Positions 1-10,310 of a stretch of DNA of 64,000 bases are shown here, in pieces. Below the pieces are notes generated by a model. That model ran no database searches and had not been told where the DNA came from. It was given only the letters and a program-made list of their open reading frames with translations. The DNA is from Atriophallophorus winterbourni (lineage: Eukaryota > Platyhelminthes > Trematoda > Plagiorchiida > Microphallidae). Positions within the stretch are counted from its first letter, which is position 1; each line of letters starts with the position of its first letter. Where the stretch lies: NCBI GenBank assembly GCA_013407085.1, contig JACCGJ010008366.1:186001-250000 (forward strand), written 5' to 3'. Both the position numbers and the translations under genes were made by a program.

Positions 1-102
1 GATCATCCACCCCGATCAATAGATTACAAATTTCGCAAACTGCTCGATTACATCCCCTTGTATAATCATGTTTTCGAATATACACGACAACGTAATTTGC
101 AA
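1..102. other. AT-rich left flank, no gene
   Basis: Unique-looking AT-rich DNA before the first LINE. I see no coding pattern or repeat that recurs in this window. Confidence 0.4.
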
Positions 103-116
103 CAGACCTTTGTTCT
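103..116. repeat. Target-site duplication, LINE copy 1, 3' side
   Basis: CAGACCTTTGTTCT here recurs exactly at 3981-3994. The two copies flank the minus-strand LINE at 117-3980, as expected of target-primed insertion. Confidence 0.85.
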
Positions 117-3100
117 GTTGTTGGCCTCCGTCGGTCGATGTCGACCATAAATGTACATCACATCGCATGAATTTCATGTTTTGCAACTTTTTGAATGACT
201 AAACAGTCCGATTCGGGAGGAACAATCTCTCCCGCAGCGCTTGCAACGATAGTCAGAACTCTTTTGTATTGCATCAGTTGCACGCCGGCGGCGTGATCTG
301 CGTTCGGCAGCCAGGAGCTGTATTTTCTCCTCCCCGGCTTGCAGTCGACGCTTTACACAATGCCTCCAAAGTGAGCGGTCAAGAGCAAGTCCTTCCCAGC
401 TTGCGAGGTCAATGTCAAGAGCTTTCATATCTCTTTTGCAAACATCTTTGTACCGCAAGTGCGGTCTGCCCAATGGTCGACTTCCTAATTGCAACTCACC
501 GTAGAGTAGATCTTTCGGAATACGACCATTTTCCATTCTATAGACATGACCAAGCCACCGCAGGCGGCGCTGAAGTAATAGGGTGAACATGCTCTGTAGA
601 CCAGCTTTTGAAAGCACTTCAGCGTTAGTCACTCTGTCCATCCACGATATGTTCAAGATACGACGGATGCTTCGTAGATGGAAAGCATTCAGCTTCCGTT
701 CGTGTCTCGCGTGGGTGGCCCAGGTTTCACTGCCGTATAGTAAAGCATTTAGTACGCACGCGCTGTATACCATCATCTTTGTCTTTACAGTCAGCTTGCG
801 GTTACCCCAAACACGAGATTTTAATCGGGACAAAATGACAGCTCCTCTGCCAATCCGCTTATCAATCTCCGTGTCTAGCGAGAGGTTATCCGCAATGGTT
901 GAACCAAGATATGTGAAATGATGTACTGGTTCGAGCTGACAGTTTCCAACAGTGATGATTGGTGGCGATACAGTCCCTTGACCAAGGACTTTGGTCTTGC
1001 TCATGCTGATTGTTAGACCAAAGTCTTTGCATGCCGACGAAAAACAGTCCATTAGCGACTGTAGGTTCTCTTGGGAGTGAGCAATAAAGGCTGCATCGTC
1101 GGCAAACAACAGGTCACGGATTATCACATCCCGTACTTTGGTTTGTGCTCTCAACCGGTTCAGGTTGAAAAGCTTGCCATCACTTCGCGTGCGTATGTAA
1201 ATGCCTTCTGTTCTCGTCTTAAAAGCGTGCTTCAGAAGCAGAGCAAAGAAAATGCCGAACAGCGTTGGAGCAAGAACACACCCTTGTTTGACGCCTCGGC
1301 GAATTTCAAATGCTTCTGAACTGCAACCGTTAAAATGGACTGAGCCTTTCATGCCTGAGTGGAACGAAATAACGAGTCTCAGCAGCCTTGGGGGGCAGCC
1401 TATCAGATCAAGCATTTTGAAAAGACCCTCCCTGCTGACGTAGTCGAATGCCTTAGTTAAATCAATAAAAACAGCGTATAATGGCATACGTTGTTCCCGA
1501 CACTTTTCTTGAAGTTGTCTCAGGGAGAAGATCATGTCAACGGTTGATCTTCCCTTGCGGAAGCCACATTGAGATTCGGAGTAAATTCTATCAGCTAAAA
1601 CTTGCAGCCGGATCTGTAAGACTTTAGCAAACAATTTGCCTACAGCATTCAGAAGGGTGATTCCCCTATTATTGTTGCAGTCGCTTCTATCACGCTTATT
1701 CTTAAATAGCGTGATGATCTTTGTGTCTCGCATCTCTTGTGGGACACCCCCCTCCTGCCAGCACTGAAGAAGCAAATGGTGAAGAGGCTGTAATAATGCT
1801 GCTCTACCGCATTTGATGAGCTCAGGTGGAATTCCGTCGTCACCAGGGGCCTTCCCATTCGCTAAGCGGTCGATTGCCTTATTGAGCTCATCAAGAGTAG
1901 GAGGGGTATCTAGATATTCAATGGTCGGCAACCGTTCGACATTTTCAAGTGCATGCGGTAGAACCGTACTGTCCCTAGAGTAGAGGGAGGAGAAGTGCTC
2001 TACCCATCTTTCCATCTGTTGAGTTTTGTCGACAATCGGCTTACCAGATAAAGACTTAATGGGAGCCGTTTTAAGTTTGTTTGGGCCAATGGCTCTCTTG
2101 ATCCCATCATACATACCGTGAAAATTGCCGGTATCCGCAGCTTTTTGGATATTGAGGCTAACTTCAGTCCAATAGTCGTTTGCACAACGCCTTGCAGTCT
2201 GTTGGACCTTATTTCTAGCTGCTCTAAGAAGACGTAAGTTTTCATCTGTTGGCATACCTTTGAACCTCAAGAATGCTGAGCGTTTCTCATCCAGCACAGC
2301 AGTCATCTCAGAAGCGTTTGCTTCGAACCAGTCGCTCGTTCGAGCTTTCTTCGGACCGAAAGTGGAAAGTGCGACTCGGCATATGCAGCTTTTTATCAAT
2401 TCCCAGTTTTCTGAAGCAGATTCAAGTGGGGTTGTCTGTTGAACTCGTCCGTGAAGGCTTTTGCGAATCTCGCAGTTAGATTAGGTTCGCACATGCGAGT
2501 GACGTCTATCCTAGGCTTAGCAGACAATTTGGTGCGGTGAAATCTCGTGTGGGGCAGCTTCATTTTTGCACAGACCAGTGAATGATCAGTGTCGCAGTCT
2601 GCGCTTTGATATGATCTGGTGAGGAGCACGCTTCCTATTTTAGTACGCTTAACAAGAATAAGATCAAGCTGATGCCAATGCTTAGAGCGAGGATGCTTCC
2701 AAGAGACTTTATGCTGTGGTTTTGTTTGAAAGAAAGTGTTGCTGACACAAAGATTGAACTGTGTGCACAATTCTAAAAGGCGTTGCCCATTTTCATTGGT
2801 TTTACCTACACCGAACCTTCCGAGACAGTTTTGCCAAGACTCGTAATCTGCACCAACTCTGGCATTGAAATCACCCAATACCACTACACAGTTTTTCTGT
2901 GGCACGTTTTTCAGGGCGGCTGTGAGGTTATGATAAAAAGCGTCTTTTTCAGCAGGCGTCGCAGAGAGCGTCGGTGCATAAACGTTGACCAACGTAATGG
3001 TACCAGTAATGCACCTCAGATTTAGAGTCCAAATCCGTTCGCTCCCGCTGCTGCTCGGTTCTGTTGCTTTTATTATGTCGTTTCGCACGGCAAACCCAAC

Positions 3101-3980
3101 TCCATGCAGTCGAGGCTCATCGGAACCTCTTCCTTTCCAAAAGAAAGTGTTGTTTGGTATTTCGATTCGCTGGTGCGGAAAAAATACAGTCTGCTTGTGG
3201 GTTGATTCCTAATCCCCATGCACCCAATGAGGATAGCAGACCGTGGCGAGACGGCACCTTATTGACTGGGGGCTGCCCAGCTTGAGGCAGGCGGTAGCCG
3301 TCCAATGAGACCTAGAAGTCTCTCCCACCGTCGAAAGCAGCCCTAGGCGCTTAGCTCTACGCCAGTCGAGCCATAGCTTTTAACCGGTATCTGCTGCTTC
3401 CCGTGTTATTTTCAGTAGAGGCGGAATGGAGTGTCCTCTCCATTGGTGCGTTGTGATGTACGCCAGGGCAGTTCAATATGGAGAACTAGCTGTTGCCCAT
3501 GCAGAAAGTGCTCCCTCTCCACGGCACCACTGGAACCAAAGGAACAGCTAGGCTGATACGTTTGGACAACGATGCCGTCGCAGGAGCTGGCGGGACGAAG
3601 TTGAATAAACTTCGGACTGCCTAACGGGACTCCGGCTCCGGATTTTTCCTCGAGGTTGACTCCTGAAGCCTTTTCCATGAATGGATGTAGCCACAAGGCA
3701 GTGGAGGTTTGAGATAAGGGTTTTCCTTCCCCTAGGTGGGCCGCCTTCATGGACTAACGAGCTCCACCTGCCCGAAGCATGCTGGTTTTGAGGCGCCAGT
3801 CAGCCGCCTTCGCCCTTTCTCCTGTCAGTAGAAGCAGTTCCGCCGGGTCACACAGGACCACGCGTGCAGGCCAGGAGCTGGACTTGGTTGTCAGAGGCTA
3901 TATGAGACGCAGGCCATTGGAGCATTTTTGGAATTGGGAGCTTATCCCCAAAACCGCCCCGGCCGTGACAACCTTGGAAC
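117..3980 (-). mobile_element. RTE-like non-LTR retrotransposon, copy 1 (defective)
   Basis: A nearly full-length LINE on the minus strand, bounded by a 14-bp duplication. Its 3' end is a short GTTGTT/AACAAC repeat, as in copy 2 at 31386-35450, and its 5' untranslated region (about 3200-3980) matches 34640-35450. The body codes for an AP-type endonuclease followed by reverse transcriptase and a C-terminal zinc finger. Against copy 2 it lacks about 195 bp near 3140, which removes the endonuclease N-terminus, and has a 1-bp deletion near 2436. One endonuclease-RT ORF, no ORF1 and a short repeated 3' tail suggest the RTE group; clade is inferred. Confidence 0.85.
174..3088 (-). pseudogene. Broken endonuclease-reverse transcriptase ORF of LINE copy 1
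   Basis: Two overlapping open frames, 3088-2396 (230 aa, endonuclease) and 2399-174 (741 aa, linker, RT, C-terminal domain), are one reading frame split by a frameshift near 2436: GTTGTCTGTTGAAC here against GTTGTCTTGCTGAAC in copy 2. The endonuclease part keeps VNVYAP, GDFNARVG and a DTDHSLV stretch but lacks GTWNVRSM and LQETR. The RT part keeps FRKGRSTVDM, the DLTKAFD motif A and FADDAAF motif C, and ends with a CxxC...HxxxxC finger. RT sequence is preserved, but the endonuclease cannot be made as a working domain, so the copy should be immobile by itself. Confidence 0.85.
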
Positions 3981-3994
3981 CAGACCTTTGTTCT
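3981..3994. repeat. Target-site duplication, LINE copy 1, 5' side
   Basis: Exact copy of the 14 bases at 103-116, directly beyond the 5' end of the minus-strand LINE. Confidence 0.85.
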
Positions 3995-4099
3995 AGAAAT
4001 AGTCTTAACCTATGAGGCCACGGCTGTTGAAGATCTTCAGTATCCACCTCCGCCTTGTCGAAGTGACCACCTAGTTCTGCACTTCGATACGTGTACAAT

Positions 4100-5540
4100 G
4101 CCAGTAGTATGGAAAAGCAAACAAAAGGAAATCGAAAAGTGGATTACATTGGTTTGATGGAAACAATGCTGGCTTTCGATGAACATTATATAAATTTCAC
4201 TGATCCGGACCCGCATTGCATAACCCTGACAGATTACATCATCAACACGATACATTTAAATTCTACTATGTCCCGAAAAATAATAGCAAAGTAACCCACT
4301 TCAAAATTCGCAGTCGGACTAGAAAATGGTTGACAAAGTGAAGTTTGGCATGGGCTATTCACAGGGTCGCCAGAACAGAATCGACGTGGGAAAATTTTAG
4401 CCAATTGCGGAATCAAGTCACAAATCTAATCCGGGATGATAAACAATATCACCAGCTTCAGCTGGCAGTAAGAATGCAGTGGAATACCAAACTATTTTAT
4501 CGAACTGTTAACAACACAGCAAAGCTGAAACCCGGGTGTTTTTCCGATCATGACAGATAACAGACTAACTGATTCTTTGCTGGAAACTGCTGACGCTCTC
4601 GCCAGTTTTTATTCACGAGTTTTCACTCCCAATGATGCATTGCAACCATCGGAATTGTCAGCACCAATTGTACTGGAGATAGGAATCATAACACCCATCT
4701 ACAAAAGTGGAACTCATCTGACCCTGCAATTTACCGCCCATTTACACTCCTTTCGTTGATCTCAAAAGTTATGGAGCGAATTGTGTGCGAAAGAATTGTG
4801 AGTCATCTCGAAACCGATAATTTGTTGTCCAGAAAGCAACATATATATCTGAAGTCTCGTTCCTTCTTGACTAACCTACTGGCGACAATGGACGACTGGA
4901 TGTTGGCAGTGGATGAGTGTGGTTGCGTACATGCGTGTTACTTGGACATAGCAAAGGCGTTTGACCATTCTATACTACTGAGCAAGCTGCAGGAGGTTCG
5001 TATTAATGGTTGCCTTCTTACCTGGCTGAGAAGTTACCTTCTTGATCGCAAAGCAAATGTACGTATCGATGGTGTGATGTCTGGGGAAATCCAAGCCACC
5101 AGCGGTGTCCCTCATGGTTCGGTACTTGGTCTTGTTCTCTTTTTGGTCTATACCAACGACCTTCCGTAACTTGTCACAGCTAAAATTGTTCTCTTTGCGG
5201 ATGATACTAAATTTTGAATGCTAATCACGTTAAGCATGGACTGTTTGCGCTTACACAGCGATTTGCATATATTAAACAGCTGGTCAGAGCGAAATAAGTT
5301 TCCATTAAACTTCACAACATGCAAAATTTTGCAAATAGGTAACGATTTCTCATTCTCCTACAGCCTTGGATCGCAACAACTTGTATGGACAAAAAAGGAC
5401 CTCGGCGTATGGATTAGTGGAAGTCTTAAGAACAGCATGCAATGCGAATCAGTGTACAATCTTGATAGCCGCATGCAAATTATGCTTCAGCGTATTTTCG
5501 GACATTTTCGCTCGAAACATTCCCCAAAAATAAAATAATT
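4100..5540 (+). pseudogene. CR1-like non-LTR element, 5'-truncated and decayed
   Basis: Plus-strand remnant of a Jockey/CR1-type element in three frames. 4345-4560 reads like the linker between endonuclease and RT (ENFSQLRNQVTNLIRDDKQ, then NTKLFYRTVNN). 4690-5169 gives RT fingers and palm: ITPIYKSGT, LDIAKAFDHS, SGVPHGSVLG and YTNDL. Near 5190-5208 the catalytic FADDTKF is present but followed by a stop. 5218-5538 gives the C-terminal WSERNKF and KKDLGVWISGSLKNS stretch. No frame stays open through the RT, so it is dead. A close relative of its C-terminal part lies at 37850-38070. Confidence 0.8.
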
Positions 5541-5669
5541 ATGGATGTAGGGGTGGTGACTCGTCAATTAATAATAATAGTGCAGCGTTCACCGTAGATT
5601 GTACAGTTCTTTGCCATCTTCAGATTGGCCAGGTGAATAGAATTTTAGCTTGATCACTGTCCATACTGA

Positions 5670-5725
5670 CATCTTTGGTCTGACGATGCTTTTGTGCTAG
5701 TGTCGAAACGCTACCAATAAACTGC
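5670..5725 (+). repeat. Penelope-type terminal motif
   Basis: GGTCTGACGATGC...GTGTCGAAACGCTACC, then AATAAA, matches in pattern the end of the Penelope fragment at 30232-30275 (GGTCTGACGAAGC...GAGAAACG). Probably a solo terminal-repeat scrap; no coding part is attached. Confidence 0.4.
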
Positions 5726-5814
5726 TCTCACCGATTTATAACAACCAGGGTGTGAAATTCAATTTGTTATTGGACATCATAGAATATCTAAGTTGTTTCG
5801 GCTACAATTTATCG

Positions 5815-6790
5815 TAATGTACCTATTAAAAGTTTACCACTTCTATCTGACGAGAAGACATCGAATCTGGGAAGTATAAATGCTCTGTCATTTGTTAGTT
5901 GTGTTTCCAACTGCGCATATAAACATAGCAGCATGGTATAATTTTAAGTGGGTTATGGAATTGCAGAGAAAATGCTATTTTTATTAGTAAACGTAGTAAA
6001 AGTATACGATTCGTTTTGTTTAAAAGATAATCTTGAAAAAATTAATCCCACTTCATGATTTCCGTTGTGTTTCCCACTATGTCTATCGGAAGGAAGCGCG
6101 ATAAACACATTCAATTTTTTATAGAAATGTATAGAATGTACTCTATTTGTCAATTAGTAGAAGAACTAAAAGTAAACCACCTGTTTTGCGTAGAAGTCTA
6201 CGAATCTGGGAATAATGAATGCATTGTTATGTTCTCCGTTATTTTTCTCATGTGTTCATAGATAAGGAACATGGTATCACTTTTTATTGTTTATGGAACT
6301 TTCAAGAAAATACTATATGTTTAAACCAATGTTTATAGTAGTAAACCTAGAATAAATTCAACACTTCTTTTCTAGTAAAAGAATTCGACTCTTGGAAGAG
6401 TATATGCCATCTCATTTTTGTTGTGTTTCCTATTTCTTGTATTAATAAGGAAACACGATATTAGTTCTAATGTGTTATGGAACTGTATAGACAATACTAG
6501 ATGTTCAAATCTACTATTTCTAGCTATTGCTATACATTTTAATAGCAAATTGAAAGTGCATCTTTATCTATCGACGCAGTATGAAGCACAACACAGAAAA
6601 TATGATCGCATTTATTCTTTCCCAATTCAGTCTTTCAGTCTAAAACATTGGGTATACGTTTGCTAAAAATAATAGCTTTGAACATCTAGTATTATCTATA
6701 CAGTTCCATAACACATTAGAACTGATATCGTGCTTCCTTGTCTATACAAGCAGTAGGGAGCACAACACAAAGTATAACCATGTTTAGCTT
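5815..6790. repeat. Block of diverged tandem repeats plus one inverted unit
   Basis: Units of about 165-190 bp recur with heavy divergence. TTGTGTTTCC-like cores lie near 5898, 6064, 6234 and 6420. Each is preceded by GAATCTGGGAA-like DNA and followed by a GTTATGGAACT-like box (for example 5953, 6291, 6473). 6660-6780 is an inverted copy of the unit near 6410-6520. No protein signal. Confidence 0.6.
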
Positions 6791-6959
6791 AACCTCGTTT
6801 AAAAACGTCATGTTGTTTACGAAATTCAGTTCACTTGTATTCCAGAGTAGTGCGTAAACCAATCTACCTGAATTAACAGACAGGACTGAGATAAACATTG
6901 AGGACATATGGTCTTCGGATTTTCCTCCGTTATCAGCAACCACGAAGAATGTCTCAGCT

Positions 6960-7680
6960 GATGTTCATTAGTGTGAAAGTTCCTGGAGCTTCAGAATGAA
7001 GGGATAAATTTCACATTTGGACTCATATTGAAACAAACATTGTGTACCTAATATTCACGGAGGCTTAACACGCAATTCTAGAGAAATCCATTTTCACAGT
7101 TTGAACCAAATTACACCAACGCGGTCAAGTTTGAATGAAACAACGGTTGACATTGCCACCATTCGAAAAAGATCGCTTTGCCGCTTCGCTTAACACCTTA
7201 GACGGGAAAATCGGAGCTAAATGAACTAAGTTGTATTTTGTTATTCACATGTCCTGTGTAGGAAATTTCCATTAACATTTTCGACGCAACTTTTCACTCG
7301 CTTCAATCCGGACATCAAATTGGCCATCGCGCACACGTATCGATCAATAATCTTCATCAACCGCCATGTACTTGCAAGTGAAGCTTAGCAGTAGTTGTCA
7401 CGTGGCCGAAATTGTCGGGAGGAGAAAAGTCACAAAGCCCGACACGTTAACTGCTTTAGTGGTCATGATAAAGTTCACTTGAATTGTGAAGGTATCATGA
7501 CTACCGATGTTCTAACAACTATCAATAATGACGAATTGCTATGAATTCGCTAAATTTGCAGAGCTGAAACTAAAAACTATACAAAGGCGACCGCGAGCAC
7601 ACAGAGTTAGACTAATATGAGAATGATGAGTTTGGAGGTTAGCACGCAGGGGATTGAATCTTTTTTGAATGGGTTGTCCC
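6960..7680. repeat. Dispersed non-coding repeat, copy 1 (LTR-like?)
   Basis: About 650 bp matching 17990-18620 in the same orientation, with shared landmarks such as CTAATATTCACGGAGGC, CGCGCACACGTATCGATC and GAGAATGATGAGTTTGGAG. A third, shorter match to its end lies at 15785-15860. Length and pairing suggest a long terminal repeat, but no internal pol gene was recognised. Confidence 0.5.
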
Positions 7681-7799
7681 TCTAATCACCATATCAAATT
7701 CCCTAGGGGGAGTGAATTCAGTCCAGGTCGATTGACGCTTCGGTTCACATGTACATGGCTACACGTTTGACAATTGTGCATAAAGCTATCTAGGTTATA

Positions 7800-8060
7800 A
7801 GATAAAGTAAAAATTATGCAGAATTTTACCTTAATTAAGATTTACTATGGAGGCACCGAGTGCCATATTGTGGATTTTTCAGCCGCGTCTATCTTGTAAG
7901 CCGCTTGTGTTCAAAGTCTTAGAGATTTCAACTGCCACCGCGTATAAGGCTTGATAATTGTCAAAAGTCTACCTTGTGACCCGTGTCCAACACATGTTCA
8001 GCCAATGCTGAGTTCTTGATAAGCCCGATAAGCTTTCTCATCTTATGGACGTTTCTTCAT
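7800..8060 (-). pseudogene. Penelope-like element, GIY-YIG domain C-terminal remnant
   Basis: Read on the minus strand, 8045-7975 gives KNSALAEHVLDTGHKVDF, which resembles the conserved C-terminal end of the GIY-YIG endonuclease in Penelope-like elements. Stops follow at once. The element end around 7852-7910 (GTGCCATATTGTGGATTTTT) recurs near 56640-56680, so this is probably a terminal scrap. Confidence 0.5.
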
Positions 8061-8790
8061 GCACATCTTGGGCGTGCGTTATTTGTACATTTGCCTCCTA
8101 TAGAAACCCGAGAGTGCACATCAACCAATCAGGTGATGCGTGTGTGTGTTCGAAGTGATTTACTGCAGAAACCCGAGAAGTTAAGGGTAGACATTAAGTG
8201 CGGCGTATTTATTTCTGTCGGCCAATATGAATTGACCGTCGTGCGAGTAAAATTTGAGTGTTATCTGCGTGAAGGTTTTCCTCGTTTCATGAATAAATGA
8301 AATTTTTCGTTTTTAATTAAAAACACGTTAAACATATAAGATTGACAGGCATACAGTTGATTCCCAATGTGAAACAAACAAGCTATCGCATAGATAGCAA
8401 TTTTTCCAGATGACCTGAAGAGATAGTAAACAACCGTGGAACAAGGTAACAATGGTTTATTTCAGTAAAGAAGCGCACAAGCTTAAAACAACCGCAGGAT
8501 ATTGCGGTGTTCAATAATGCGAGCAATAAGTGAAAAAATACGCGAATGTCATAAGAAGATCAGCCTCATGGGATTTTATAATGATGTTCGTGGAGGTAAG
8601 AGTCAATACTGTTTTTAGACACGGTTAAAGATTCAGGGTGTCCGATGCTTCAGAAGTAGCTTTATATGAAGTGAATGAAAGGTTGCATTTTTCACATCAA
8701 TATATAAGTTTGCTCCTGAAAATCCTTTCAATAGGTAAATGCACAACACCCGACGGCAATTGATTGAAAGCAGCTGCGGACAGCTTGCGC
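8061..8790. other. Intergenic, no supported gene
   Basis: Short open frames only, none with a recognisable domain. AT-rich and probably old repeat DNA. Confidence 0.4.
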
Positions 8791-9578
8791 TCAGCAAACA
8801 GGAATACCCTTACCGCAGCCATCTACCACAACAATGACGAATAAGTGGTACTTTTCACGGCAACTCTTGAAAGTTGAGTCAATGCCAATGAAATGAGGAA
8901 ACCGGCGGCAAAGCGTTATCTGTTCATTCGTCATAAATATGAAATGAGTGAGATTGCTCTCAGCATCAGTTTCCATAGAACAACGGCCGGAGGTATTGAG
9001 CTGGGAGCTCAAGTCGTATAAAGAACTTGTGGTTTTGCGACTCGCCAGCAGCTTCCATCGCATGTTTCTTACGTCACACGGCGTGACGTATTTCCCCATC
9101 TGCGTTCGAATATAATTGCATATGTTGAACGATGGAGTATTGTTCAACAACCAAGGGGTTATCGTTGACATCTCGTCCAGTGAGAGGCGCCTATGAGTCG
9201 GTTCGTATTTAGCCATTAATAAACTAATGGGATGGTTGTGCTCCAAGGAAACTCGAGAGACACCAAACCTTTCACTAGGCAACCTTGAGATGAGTATTCT
9301 TGACCCACATCCGATCTTACGGGATTGCGTTCGACGAATTCCTCGGGAAGATGGTCGGTGTCGTCCAGCTTTTACGCATTCGTAAGTCCGGGATCTGCAA
9401 ATTATCAAAGTTAAGCTAACACAAACCTGGCATTTAGTGCTGTGCACCGAATGTAATACGATGGACCAGTGGAGCTTTGAAACCTGGAAATAGCACCTGC
9501 TGCTTCAACTAGGGATTCAAATTGTATGGGGGCGGCAACGGTTCCGAAAATTTCTGCAAAAACCTGAACTAGCAACAT
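8791..9578 (-). CDS. MULE (Mutator-like) transposase, N-terminal part, with a 32-nt intron
   Basis: Exon 1 runs 9578-9427 from an ATG that gives 50 codons plus two bases. The intron 9426-9395 starts GTTTGT and ends TTGCAG, and exon 2 starts at 9394. Splicing joins ALNA to RSRTYECVKAG in frame. The conceptual product is about 251 aa: a FAR1/FLYWCH-like zinc-binding region (IRCTALNA...YECVKAG...KIGCGSRI...LEHNHPIS) and the start of a MULE DDE domain (FIGIDSTFKS, then YHLFVIVVVDGCGKG). The frame stops at 8791, far short of a whole transposase. A donor-like GCG|GTAAGG near 8807 could lead to another exon, or the copy is truncated. A mobilised transposase, a domesticated gene or a relic are all possible. 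Confidence 0.65.
9395..9426 (-). other. 32-nt spliceosomal micro-intron in the MULE gene
   Basis: GT...AG boundaries on the minus strand, flanked by CCAG and ATCC. Removing it links two different frames that each encode family-typical residues. Introns of about 30-40 nt near gene 5' ends are typical of schistosomes. Confidence 0.6.
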
Positions 9579-9789
9579 CGTCAAAATATGCTGCGTGTAG
9601 GCTATGCAGCGCTTTTTAAAGGACGGCCAGATGCCATGATTGGCTTAAAAATAAACGCATTCTGATTCGTGCCCCTTGAACGGATTCTGATTGGTCAGCT
9701 AATATATACTTCGTGCCCGTGGAAAGTAATTGTAACGGACGCCCACATCTTCAAGCCTCGTATGACGTTCTCTGGCAGTCTGCCCGAGG

Positions 9790-9880
9790 TTGTTGTTGTT
9801 GTTGGCCCCCTTCGGCCTCCTACGTCCATCTTTCATTCTGTAGACGTGACCGAGCCACCGTTGGTGGCGCTGTATTTATG
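9790..9880 (-). repeat. RTE-like LINE 3'-end scrap with internal deletion
   Basis: TTGTTGTTGTTGTTGGCC followed by TTCTGTAGACGTGACC and TTGGTGGCGCTG matches two separate parts of the 3' ends of the RTE-like copies (31385-31420 and 31325-31360) joined together. About 90 bp, non-coding. Confidence 0.45.
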
Positions 9881-10310
9881 TATACACTGAAAAATCTTTC
9901 CGCTTGATTCTATACACATAATTCGTAGAGCTGTCTTAAGTTAATTTATCCGTGAGGTGCACTAAGTCAGATAATGATTAAAATACTATGGCTTGACGGG
10001 CTTAGAGGTAAGCGCCTGTTGATATAGGAAGACTATATGGATTGTTCAAACATATTTTCGTTGTGCTAATCTGATTACCGACGACATTCAAGTATAATTT
10101 CCTTCAACAATTTTATAGGGTTTTAAGGCTCACCGGAACTGTCTCCAATTGATAACGTCAAAGAGTTCACATTAATTATTGTGTACCAATGCAGTTTAGG
10201 TGCACAGTGCAATGCAAATGAGCAGTTTTAGTTGTGCTCGCATGTCAGCACCTGTATAATACATTCGATTTCTTGATGTGTGACCACATCACGTAAAGAC
10301 ATTTTGATGA
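9881..10310. other. Intergenic, nothing recognised
   Basis: AT-rich, no long frame and no repeat that recurs clearly in the window. Confidence 0.4.

Noticed and set aside
3411..4015. Open frames of 66-112 codons in 3412-4015 and their equivalents at 34951-35454
   Set aside because: They lie in the conserved 5' untranslated region of the RTE-like LINE, on both strands, differ between the two copies by frame changes, and show no domain.
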